DNA of 64,000 nt from assembly GCA_041494445.1 (NCBI GenBank), contig JBGQAU010000004.1, positions 9,751 to 73,750 on the forward strand, in the 5' to 3' direction. Positions within the stretch are counted from its first letter, which is position 1, and every line of letters begins with the position of its first letter. Shown here in pieces: positions 42,201-49,585 of this stretch. The position numbers and the translations under genes were made by a program. The stretch is from JAIQFR01 sp041494445. Its GTDB lineage: Bacteria > Acidobacteriota > Polarisedimenticolia > Polarisedimenticolales > JAIQFR01. Below the pieces are notes generated by a model that was given only the letters and a program-made list of their open reading frames with translations, was not told the DNA's origin and searched no databases.

Positions 42201-43207
42201 TCGTCGCGACCCGATCGTACCGGGGCAACACGGACGAGCTGCCGGCGTATTCGAAGGCCGACGCCGTCGAGTGCGTCTCGACACCGTGGACGCCGGGCGG
42301 CTCCCCGGCTTTCGATGCCGGGTCCGGATGGAGGCGGGTGGAAGTGACCGCGCTCGACCACCGCTGGCTCGGGCCGGACCCGGGCAGCGGCCCCACGGAC
42401 CAGTTCCTGGTCTCCCCGACATTGCAGGTGAGCGCGACCGGCAGCTTCGGGTTCACGTTCCGCCACCGTTACTCCTTCGAGTACGACGCCACGCCGACCT
42501 ACTACGACGGCGGGGTGATCGAGATCAGCACCAACGGCGGGGCCGGCTGGACGGACATCGGGGCCTCGGCGACCCCGGGCTACAACGGGACGCTGAGCAC
42601 GTGCTGCTCGAACCCGCTCGGGGGGCGCACGGCCTACGTCCGGACGAACGCGAGCTACCCGTCGCTCGACACGGTGTCCGTGAATCTCGGAACCGGCTAC
42701 CACGGGGCCGCGGTCCTGGTGCGGTTCCGGGTGGCGGCGGACGAGGCCGGCGGCGGCGCGGGCTGGGAGATCGACGACGTCACCTTCTCGGGGATCGACA
42801 ACTCGCCCTTCCCGGTTCTCATCGTGGACCAGGGCCTCTGCCTGGAGCCGGGCGGCGTTCCCGAGACCGGCGCGGAAGGGACCCCGCTCAGGCTGCAAAA
42901 GAACGCCGGGAACCCGGCGTTGCTCGATCTCTCGTGGGGTGCCTCCTGCGGCAGCGACGTCGGCGCGTATGCCGTGTACGAGGGGGCCCTTGGGGCGTTC
43001 TACGACGAGATCCCGCTGAGCTGCAGCGTTGCCGGCACCGCGCTCACCGGGCAGGCGCCCGGCGCCGGGTCGCGCTACTACCTGGTCGCGCCGCTGTCGT
43101 CCCTGAAGAGCGACAAGGAAGGGAGCCACGGCTCGAGCACGAGCGGCGAGCGGCCGCTCGGCCCTTCCGCTTGTCGGACAGTCCTGGACACGCAAGCCTG
43201 CCAATGA
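39275..43207 (+). CDS. M36-family metallopeptidase with FTP and PA domains
   Basis: This 1310-residue secreted peptidase has a signal peptide (1-31) and an FTP-type inhibitory propeptide (about 80-170). A fungalysin-like catalytic domain contains HEWGHYISN at about 634, with the third ligand in GEGWGDFHA. A PA insert (about 480-610, CQAITNNVAGKIALIDRGTC) is spliced into the catalytic domain. C-terminal beta domains follow, including an NPVD/immune-inhibitor-like region with paired cysteines. It would degrade extracellular protein. GAAAGGAG precedes ATG 39275; longer frames upstream are non-coding. Confidence 0.9.
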   Translation: MRSLPDRFRLRSAVLLLAALAAASFTSGVAAKRPTRLDAFAASPAMRALAPETASPAFVSAGSLVQAEPRLGVPTFVWAARRPVPSGVRGPEDAARRYLADLAGLYRLDAADTDAASVRLVHDTGRGVVVVKFREVVEGIEVFREELSIAMKRDLSLVSLSGYLSGAPARAGKDLAGAYRLGPREAIAAAYLEMEGESLTAAELRGRGERRGSYEHFDLNTLSKSGASLTGGARAKRVLFHLPDRFVPSYYVELDVRPDASTGGEMNSFVVSGLDGTILFRNDLTASDSFTYRVWAETGSPYRPFDGPQGNSASPHPTGAPNGFQPAFVAPSLVALQNGPISTNDPWLPTGSTTTVGNNVDAYADLVSPDGFGSGDYRASTTSSGVFDRIYDTTRPPNDSQSQIMAATTQLFYDVNFFHDWYYDPGFDEASGNAQESNYGRGGLEHDRIHAEAQDYGGTNNANMSTPADGGNPRMQMYVWTPNTAAYVVATPPGSTYASGTAAFGPQSFDATGSVVLVNDGTSPVTDACQAITNNVAGKIALIDRGTCTFKQKAVYAQNAGAIGVILANNTTGAAPAMGDGSPAGTISIPVLSVTQTDGNSIKTALGGGAVTARLYREAAPNRDGTIDNTIVAHEWGHYISNRLVGDANGLGNNQGGGMGEGWGDFHALLLVVRPEDTAVPSNTSFNGVYGITGYVAGGSAPLGGGNNGYFFGIRRYPYSTDFTKNPLTFRHISDGVPLPAGVPTSGFGSSYNSEVHNTGEVWASMLWECYASILRDTLGATPRLTFDQAQQRMRDYLVAGYKLTPADPTFVEARDALLAAIVANDAADYALCSAAFARRGMGLRAVAPDRYSTDNTGVVESYASGNDLALVSATLDDAVSSCDSDGVLDDAETGNLTITLRNVGTGALAATSATVSSSNPGVSLPAGASVDFPPSQPMQTTTASIPVRLGLVAGIQEIDFDIAYRDPAFAIPGDVVATRSYRGNTDELPAYSKADAVECVSTPWTPGGSPAFDAGSGWRRVEVTALDHRWLGPDPGSGPTDQFLVSPTLQVSATGSFGFTFRHRYSFEYDATPTYYDGGVIEISTNGGAGWTDIGASATPGYNGTLSTCCSNPLGGRTAYVRTNASYPSLDTVSVNLGTGYHGAAVLVRFRVAADEAGGGAGWEIDDVTFSGIDNSPFPVLIVDQGLCLEPGGVPETGAEGTPLRLQKNAGNPALLDLSWGASCGSDVGAYAVYEGALGAFYDEIPLSCSVAGTALTGQAPGAGSRYYLVAPLSSLKSDKEGSHGSSTSGERPLGPSACRTVLDTQACQ

Positions 43208-43273
43208 GGCGGGCGGTCGCCCGAGGATCGCGATTCCGTCGGACTCTCGGTTAGCATGGAGCGGGAGGACTCC

Positions 43274-44485
43274 ATGTCGACGAGCCGCCGCCCGATCCCC
43301 CCGACGCCGGCGGAGCGGATCCTCCGCCCGTTCCGGGAGTTCCTGAGGGTCGAAGCCTCGGCCGGGATCCTCCTCCTCCTCTGCACCGGCGTCGCGCTGG
43401 CGTGGGCCAACTCGCGCGCAGGATCCCTCTACTTCGAGGCGGCCCGCGCCACGGTCACCGTCGGCGTCGGCCCGTTCGTCCTCTCGAAGCCGCTCCTGGT
43501 CTGGATCAACGACGCGCTCATGGCGGTCTTCTTCCTCGTCGTTGGGCTCGAGATCAAGCGCGAGATCCTCGTCGGGGAGCTCTCGTCTCCCAAGAAAGCC
43601 GCGCTTCCGCTCCTCGCCGCGGCCGGCGGCATGATCGTTCCCGCCGCGATCTACCTCTCGCTGAACGCAGGGACCGACAGGGCCGCGGGGTGGGGGATCC
43701 CGGTGGCGACCGACATCGCGTTCGCGATCGGCGTGCTCACCCTCGTCGGGAAGCGCGTGCCCCTGGGGCTCAAGGTCTTTCTCACGGCGCTCGCGATCGC
43801 GGACGACCTCGGCGCCGTGCTGGTGATCGCGATCTTCTACGGCGGGAGGCTCGACGGGGCCGCGCTCCTGGCCGTCGCCGCGTTCATGGCCCTGCTGATC
43901 GTGGCGAACTGGGCGGGCGTGCGCGAGCCGCTGTTCTACTGCCTGCTCGGCGTCGGCCTGTGGCTCGCGGTCTTCCGGTCGGGGGTGCACCCCACGGTGG
44001 CCGGGGTCCTGCTAGCCGCGGCCATTCCCTCCCGCTCGCGGATCGACGTCGAGGAAGCCGCGCCCCCACTAGAGAGGATCGAGCACGCGCTTCACCCGTG
44101 GGTCATGTACCTCATCATGCCGGTGTTCGCCTTCTTCAACTCCGCCGTGGTCTTCGAAGGCAACCCCTGGAAAGCGCTGTCGCATCCCGCGACCCTCGGG
44201 GTGGTGCTCGCCCTCGTGGTCGGAAAGCCCGTGGGCATCACCCTTTCGTCCTGGCTCGCGGTTCGCTTCAAGCTCGCGGCGCTGCCCGAGGGTGTCGGCT
44301 GGAGGCAGATCGCCGGCGTGGCTTGTATCGGAGGGATCGGATTCACGATGTCCCTCTTCATCGCCGGCCTCGCGTTCGACGGCGCCCTGCTCGCGTCGGC
44401 GAAGACCGGGATCCTGTTCGCCTCGACGGCGGCGGGCGGAGTGGGCTGGCTGGTCCTGCGCGGAGCGACGGCCCGCGGTGAGTGA
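43274..44485 (+). CDS. nhaA: Na+/H+ antiporter NhaA
   Basis: This 403-residue protein has eleven to twelve membrane segments and the NhaA signatures: VGLEIKREILVGEL, PVATDIAFAIGVL, the ion-binding Asp pair in ALAIADDLGAVLVIA, and GVACIGGIGFTMSLFIAGLAF near the end. It exchanges internal sodium for protons across the inner membrane. ATG 43274 has GGGAGG 6-7 nt upstream, better than ATG 43256. It stands alone, with the M36 gene 66 bp upstream and a convergent ATP-grasp gene downstream. Confidence 0.95.
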   Translation: MSTSRRPIPPTPAERILRPFREFLRVEASAGILLLLCTGVALAWANSRAGSLYFEAARATVTVGVGPFVLSKPLLVWINDALMAVFFLVVGLEIKREILVGELSSPKKAALPLLAAAGGMIVPAAIYLSLNAGTDRAAGWGIPVATDIAFAIGVLTLVGKRVPLGLKVFLTALAIADDLGAVLVIAIFYGGRLDGAALLAVAAFMALLIVANWAGVREPLFYCLLGVGLWLAVFRSGVHPTVAGVLLAAAIPSRSRIDVEEAAPPLERIEHALHPWVMYLIMPVFAFFNSAVVFEGNPWKALSHPATLGVVLALVVGKPVGITLSSWLAVRFKLAALPEGVGWRQIAGVACIGGIGFTMSLFIAGLAFDGALLASAKTGILFASTAAGGVGWLVLRGATARGE

Positions 44486-44534
44486 CGGGGACGCGTGATG
44501 CACCGGTTTCCGGAGCGCTGGGCGCGGGCTCCGT

Positions 44535-45563
44535 CTAGGATTCCGGGCCGCCCGCCAGGGCCAACCGCGTGATCCGCTCGATCAGGTCCTCGTAAGGGAT
44601 TCCCGCCTTCCCCGCCGCCTCGGCGAAGTCCTCTCCCGAGCCGATGTCGGGGTTCGGATTCGCCTCGACGATGGAGAGCTGCCCATCGGACGCCAGGCGC
44701 AGGTCGATCCGGCCGTAGCCCCGCATCTGCAGCACGCGGAACGTCCTCTTCGCCAGGCGCGCGACCGTCTGGAGCGTGCCGGGGGGAAGATCCTCCGCCA
44801 TCGTGTTGGAGATTCCCCATCGCTCGCGGTAACCCGGGTCCCACTTCGCCTTGAAGCTGGCGAACCGCGGCTCGCCCTCGGGGACCTTCGAGAACGTCAG
44901 CTCGCGGAGCGGGAGAATCCTGAGCCGCGCGTCGCCGAGAATTCCGGCGTACAGCTCGCGTCCCTCCACGTAGTGTTCCACGATGACGTCCGTCTTCAGA
45001 CGCTCGTGGAGGAAGTTCACCCGGCGGAGGGCCTGCTCCTCGGTCTCGGCGAACGAGTCGCGCGCGATCCCCACGGAGCCTTCCTCGGCCAGCGGCTTCA
45101 CGAGAACGGGCAGGAGGAACTTCCGCAGCGTCCGCAGCGGCTGGGCGCGCCGGGAGACGACGAACGGGGGCACGGGGACCCGATGGTGCCGCAAGATCTT
45201 CTTCGACAGCGCCTTGTCCCTGCAGATCATCAGGCCGGGCTGCCCGCAGCCCGTGTACGGGACGGCGAGCAGCTCGAGGACGCCGGCGACATTGCTCTCG
45301 AACCGGCGCTGCCCGCGGAAGGCCTCCACGAGGTTCCAGACGAGGTCCGGATTCACGCGGTCGACGTGCGCGAGGATCTCGCGGGGATGCTCGTGGATCG
45401 GTCCGAGGAGCACCTCGTGGCCGTTGGAGCGGAGGGCTTTCAGGACGTGCCCCTCCGTGATCCAGTCCTCGCGGGTCCTCATGAGCTCCTCGTACTCTTC
45501 GTCGGCCAGGGGAGACTCGTTGACCTCGAAGAGAGCGAGGACCCTGAGACGCTTCCTGGCCAT
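44535..45563 (-). CDS. ATP-grasp ligase, D-Ala-D-Ala-ligase-like
   Basis: This 342-residue ligase has an N-terminal PreATP-grasp Rossmann region (to about 110) and an ATP-grasp core with CRDKALSKKILRHH, LVKPLAEEGSVGIA, VEHYVEGRELYAGI and the metal-binding end MRGYGRIDLRL...VEANPNPDI. It would join a carboxylate and an amine, such as two amino acids or peptides. ATG 45563 overlaps the metallopeptidase stop by ATGA, so the two are strictly coupled. The substrate is unknown. It is not in a peptidoglycan gene context, so a plain Ddl role is unlikely. Confidence 0.85.
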   Translation of the reverse strand: MARKRLRVLALFEVNESPLADEEYEELMRTREDWITEGHVLKALRSNGHEVLLGPIHEHPREILAHVDRVNPDLVWNLVEAFRGQRRFESNVAGVLELLAVPYTGCGQPGLMICRDKALSKKILRHHRVPVPPFVVSRRAQPLRTLRKFLLPVLVKPLAEEGSVGIARDSFAETEEQALRRVNFLHERLKTDVIVEHYVEGRELYAGILGDARLRILPLRELTFSKVPEGEPRFASFKAKWDPGYRERWGISNTMAEDLPPGTLQTVARLAKRTFRVLQMRGYGRIDLRLASDGQLSIVEANPNPDIGSGEDFAEAAGKAGIPYEDLIERITRLALAGGPES

Positions 45564-46690
45564 CACTTCCTCGGCCGGTACGCATGGGTCCGCAGGCGGT
45601 TGACGATGAGCGTGGCGACGTAGGTCGAGAACCGCACGAGGGTCGAGGCCGGATCGGAGCGCACGACGAGCCGGTGCTCGAGGGCGATTCTCGCGAGGCT
45701 CGCGACGACGTGCGTCACGTGCCCCGGCCGGTCGCCGGACCAGGCCGCGACGGACTCGACGATGAGCCTCTTGTTCCTGCGAATCAACGCCGCGGCGGCG
45801 CTCGCGGGCGTCCTCGCGCGCGACGCGCCGAAGATGGCTCTGAGCTCCCGGACGCAGAGCGAGAGGTCCTCCAGCCGCTGGCGCCGGGACTTCCGCTCGT
45901 AGTAGCTCCTGAGGGTGGATTGGAGAAGCCGCGCCTGGCCCTGGAGCCGCGGCTTCCGGCGCGGCGGACGCCGGCACGCGAGCTCGTGCATGATCCGATC
46001 GACGTAGCGGAGCTTCCGCATGGCGGGCCAACCCGCGTAGCGAGTCCGCCAATGCGAGTTCGGCTGGAGCCAGACGGCGAAGGTCTCGGCGAAGTCCTCG
46101 TACGGATGGGATTGCGCGTAGTCGTCCGGCACGTTGCGCACGAAGTTCTTGCTGACCGGATCGACCTTGTAGAAATAGGGATTGTACGGCGTCCCGGGAG
46201 AGCCGAAGACCCGCCGCCAGTCGGGCCGCCTGTGGAGCCCGTAGGCGTGGTCGAAGGCGTGCCCCGCCTCGTGCCGCAGCAGCTTCATGCACCAGGCCCG
46301 CGTTCCCCCCTCCACCTCGAACATCATCCGGAATTCCAGCGACATCAGGCGCGGGTGCGCGAGGTAGAACGGGATCCCGATGGTGGCCTCGCCGTCCGGA
46401 CAGAGCCATTCGGCGGCCAGATAGCACGGCGGCCGAAGGGCGAGACCGCGACCCTCGAGTTCTCGGTGGAGCCGGTGGATTTGGGGCTCGAGCGCGCTAC
46501 CCCGGATCCGCACCTTGAGATCGCGGATACGGACCTCGAGGAGGTCCTCGTCGGACAGGTGCGCCCATCTCCCGTCGGCAGGTCGAGCCATGCCGCGACG
46601 GTCCTCGCGGGGAGGCGCGGCGAGCGGCCGGCGGAACGCCGGCACGGTGCTCGATTCCGACCTCGCGCTTCTCGTGGGGTGCTCGCGCAT
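45563..46690 (-). CDS. Putative zinc-binding metallopeptidase (zincin)
   Basis: This 375-residue protein has LLRHEAGHAFDHAYG at about 137-151, with HExxH-type zinc ligands (HEAGH), and a downstream EDFAETFAVW that can supply the third ligand. It has no signal peptide, so it is cytoplasmic. The C-terminal half is basic and helical (about 240-375). It resembles the putative zinc-binding peptidase family (PF15887-like). ATG 46690 is used; ATG 46591 (MARPADG) is an alternative. It is translationally coupled to the ATP-grasp ligase. Confidence 0.75.
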   Translation of the reverse strand: MREHPTRSARSESSTVPAFRRPLAAPPREDRRGMARPADGRWAHLSDEDLLEVRIRDLKVRIRGSALEPQIHRLHRELEGRGLALRPPCYLAAEWLCPDGEATIGIPFYLAHPRLMSLEFRMMFEVEGGTRAWCMKLLRHEAGHAFDHAYGLHRRPDWRRVFGSPGTPYNPYFYKVDPVSKNFVRNVPDDYAQSHPYEDFAETFAVWLQPNSHWRTRYAGWPAMRKLRYVDRIMHELACRRPPRRKPRLQGQARLLQSTLRSYYERKSRRQRLEDLSLCVRELRAIFGASRARTPASAAAALIRRNKRLIVESVAAWSGDRPGHVTHVVASLARIALEHRLVVRSDPASTLVRFSTYVATLIVNRLRTHAYRPRK

Positions 46691-46839
46691 GGCACCAAGG
46701 TTAACCGCGCCCCTCCCGGGCGGTCAACGCGCCGGGGGAGCCGGGAGGCGTCGCCTCGCAATTCCGTCGAGACGGTCACCCTTTTCGAGCAAAGGGAGAC
46801 CGGGGAGCCCCGCGGCCCTCCGGGACGGGGGGAGGCCGT

Positions 46840-46868
46840 TTGACCCGCCCCGCACCAGGCCCGATATT
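46840..46868 (+). promoter_or_regulatory. Sigma-70-like promoter of the HEAT/DUF4388 gene
   Basis: TTGACC (46840-46845), exactly 17 bp, then GATATT (46863-46868). The expected transcription start is near 46875. It is the clearest -35/-10 pair in the window. Confidence 0.65.
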
Positions 46869-46875
46869 CAGTACG

Positions 46876-46893
46876 TCGGGGAATCTTCCCCGA
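46876..46893 (+). promoter_or_regulatory. Operator-like palindrome at the transcription start
   Basis: TCGGGGAA-TC-TTCCCCGA is an uninterrupted 8-bp inverted repeat with a 2-bp centre. It begins about 8 bp after the -10 box and ends 10 nt before ATG 46904. A repressor bound here would block transcription; in mRNA it would hide the translation start region. Confidence 0.6.
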
Positions 46894-46903
46894 GGTGGGT
46901 TAG

Positions 46904-49390
46904 ATGCGCGAGGACGTCCCGGACGTGAGCTCGGACACGACCGCCCAGGAAGCCGCCAAGCGGGCGATGATCGAGGTGCAGCGCTACCTCGCGGACGAGA
47001 TCGCGCCGATGATGGCGGCGGATGCCGCCGACGTGCTGTTGCGGATGCCGCCCAAGTACGGCGCGATCGTTCTTCGCAGCTGGATCGAGGCCCAGCTCTC
47101 GGCGCCGGACCGGGCCGTGCCGGTGTCGAGCTACGTCTACCACGCCGTGAAGAAGCTCCATCACCTGGCCGAGCTGCACGTCGTGGACCCGAAAGCGATG
47201 GCTCGTTACGTGGCGGAGCTGTCGAGGATCGTCGTCCGGCTCTGCCCCGAGGGCGAGCAGACCGATCTCCGGCTGAAGCTGAGCCGGATCGCCGAGGCCG
47301 AGACGACGCTGTCGGCGCCGGTCAGGCTCCTGAATCGGGAGATGGGAAGCGCCCGGGTCGAGGCGGAGCTGAAGCGGACCCTGGAGCACCAAGAGGAATC
47401 GCGCCCGCGCGCCGCGGACGCCGCTCCGAGCCCCCGGCTGGCCATGCTCATCGGGCGGCTCGAGGAGCTGGGTGCGATCTCCAAGGAAGGGCCGGCGGAC
47501 GAGGAAGCCGAGGAGCTCATCGCCCGCATGGTGACGAAGGCTGCCGCGGAGGCTCGCGACGGGGAACAGCTCGAGTCCTCTCTCGCCAGGCTGCGAATGC
47601 TGGGGATGGAGCCCAGCGTCGACCGGCGCATGTTCCGCATGCTGGGCCGGCGCCTGCCGGAATGGGAGGTCGATCTGGAGCGCTCCGGGCCGGGCGACGA
47701 GAAGCCCGCGGGGCGATTGCTCCAGGCGATGCGCCGGATCGTGGACACGGCGGGCTCGAGCGAGGAAGGGATCCGCCGCTTCAGCGAGATGGTCTACGCC
47801 GCCATCGAGCAGCTCAACGAGGGCCACCTGGCGCAGGCCGTGGCGATGCTCGATCTCGCGCAGAGGCTGATCGAGGAGAAGAAGGTGGACCAGGAGCTGG
47901 CCCGGATCGTCAAGAACCGGGCGCAGAGCGCGGTGGCCCTCGGGCCCCTCCGCCAGTTCGCGTCGGCCCCCGCCAAGCACGGGCTGCTTCGAAAGGTGCT
48001 GCGGTTCTTCCAGGTTTTCACCCCCGAAAGTCTCCTGGATCGACTCGACGGCGAGCCCAAGCGGGAGACGCGCAAACTGATGCTGTCCCTGCTCGAGGTG
48101 TACAGCACGCCGTGCCGACCCAAGGTGCTGGAGCGGCTGATGGGCTGCCTGTCCGGCAAGCCGCCCGATCCCAACGGCTTCTACGCCCGGAACCTCGTAT
48201 TCCTCCTGCGCCGGATCCCGCGCGGCGCACAGGACGACCCGAGGCAGGAGCTCAAGCTCCTGGCGGAATTCAGCCGGCCCCAGCGTCCGTTCATGGTCAC
48301 CAAGGAGACGGTGGGCGCGCTGGCCGACCCGAGCCTTCCGAAGGTCTCGCAGGTCCTGGCCCAGCGCCTCGAGGACTTCGAGCGCTCGGCACATCCAGGG
48401 GTCACGGACTACACCGACGGAGAGATGCAGGAGATCCTGGACCGGACCTGCGCCGCGCTGGCCCTTCTCGGCACGCAGGAGGCGGTCCGCGCGATCGTGG
48501 CCCATGCGCGCCGCGAGGATCTCCGGCTTGGCGACACGGTCGGCCGCCTGCGGCATCTGGCCGGCTGCGATCTGGCCGGCCACGACGCCCTCCGCGAGAT
48601 CCTGGATCGGCTGCGAAAAACGCTGCCGGCCAAGGTCCTCGGGGTCGTCCTGGGACGGCGGGTGGCGGAGGCGAGCAGCCTGGTGCAAGCCCTGTCGGGA
48701 ACGCGGGAGCCGGAGGTGCGCCGCCTGTTCGAGGAGATCGTCGAGCGGTATCCGGGCCAGGACTTGGCCGAGCGCGCCCGCGAAGCACTCGTCAAGTTCC
48801 AGGCGGAGCCGGCATCGGAGCCGGCGGCCGCGGAGGGCGTCGCCGGAGACCTCGAGCTGTTCGGCCTGCCGACGCTTCTCCAATCGCTGGCCGACGCGCG
48901 CCAGACCGGCCGCCTGATGATCTCCGAGCGCAACGGTCACGATCGCGCGGTCATCTTCTTTCGCGACGGGAAGATCGCGGGAGGCGAGGCGGGACAGCTC
49001 CGGGGTCCGGACGCGGTGTACGAGCTGATCGAGCGACCGAGGCCGGGGACCTTCCGCTTCGAGAGGTCGACGCCGGAGGAACCGGCCCGTCCGGAGCAGG
49101 GGATGGATGTCGTCCCGCTGATCCTCGAAGCGATCCGGCGGCACGACGAGTTCCAGGAGGATCGCGCGCTGGTACCCGACGGGGCCTCGCTGATGCCGAC
49201 GGGCGCGCGCCCGTCCCTGCCCGAGGACGAGAGCGACCGGAACCTCGTGGAGGCGGTGTGGCAAGAGGCGTCGCGCGGCACGGCACCGGAAAGCTGCGAA
49301 GGCGTGGCGGGGAGTGACGCGTACCGCGTCCGCCGCCTTTACGCGCACTGGCTCGAGAGCGGCGCTCTCAAGCGCCGCCCCGCGGCGTGA
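46904..49390 (+). CDS. HEAT-like repeat protein with C-terminal DUF4388 domain
   Basis: This 828-residue cytoplasmic protein is largely helical. Residues about 330-640 form HEAT-like repeats (LLRKVLRFFQVF, SLLEVYSTPCRPKVLERLMG, EAVRAIVAHARR). The C-terminal DUF4388 domain (about 645-725) contains DLELFGLPTLLQSLADARQT, GRLMIS, IFFRDGKIAGGEAG and AVYELIERPRPGTFRFE. DUF4388 proteins are frequent in Acidobacteriota and Myxococcota and are thought to act in signalling or gliding-type regulation, without a defined activity. The gene is monocistronic, with its own promoter and palindrome. Confidence 0.82.
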   Translation: MREDVPDVSSDTTAQEAAKRAMIEVQRYLADEIAPMMAADAADVLLRMPPKYGAIVLRSWIEAQLSAPDRAVPVSSYVYHAVKKLHHLAELHVVDPKAMARYVAELSRIVVRLCPEGEQTDLRLKLSRIAEAETTLSAPVRLLNREMGSARVEAELKRTLEHQEESRPRAADAAPSPRLAMLIGRLEELGAISKEGPADEEAEELIARMVTKAAAEARDGEQLESSLARLRMLGMEPSVDRRMFRMLGRRLPEWEVDLERSGPGDEKPAGRLLQAMRRIVDTAGSSEEGIRRFSEMVYAAIEQLNEGHLAQAVAMLDLAQRLIEEKKVDQELARIVKNRAQSAVALGPLRQFASAPAKHGLLRKVLRFFQVFTPESLLDRLDGEPKRETRKLMLSLLEVYSTPCRPKVLERLMGCLSGKPPDPNGFYARNLVFLLRRIPRGAQDDPRQELKLLAEFSRPQRPFMVTKETVGALADPSLPKVSQVLAQRLEDFERSAHPGVTDYTDGEMQEILDRTCAALALLGTQEAVRAIVAHARREDLRLGDTVGRLRHLAGCDLAGHDALREILDRLRKTLPAKVLGVVLGRRVAEASSLVQALSGTREPEVRRLFEEIVERYPGQDLAERAREALVKFQAEPASEPAAAEGVAGDLELFGLPTLLQSLADARQTGRLMISERNGHDRAVIFFRDGKIAGGEAGQLRGPDAVYELIERPRPGTFRFERSTPEEPARPEQGMDVVPLILEAIRRHDEFQEDRALVPDGASLMPTGARPSLPEDESDRNLVEAVWQEASRGTAPESCEGVAGSDAYRVRRLYAHWLESGALKRRPAA

Positions 49391-49585
49391 GCCCGCGGCC
49401 GTCGCCGACACGCGAGCACCGGGCAGCTCGTGGGCCGGTTCCGTGGGAGTCCTTGTCTCGGGCGGGAAGCTGCCGGTAAGATAAGGGACTCACGGCATCC
49501 TTTTTCTACGGATCTCGGGGAGGGCGGCCGGGCGGGCATCCGCTTCGGCCCGAAGATTGTCGGCGCGTGAAGGAGGAGTCTGACG

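Noticed and set aside
39749..43990. 1,413-codon open frame on the minus strand
   Set aside because: It is antisense to the M36 peptidase, which has clear catalytic motifs and a signal peptide. The frame is Arg/Val/Pro-rich and reflects GC-rich codon structure only.
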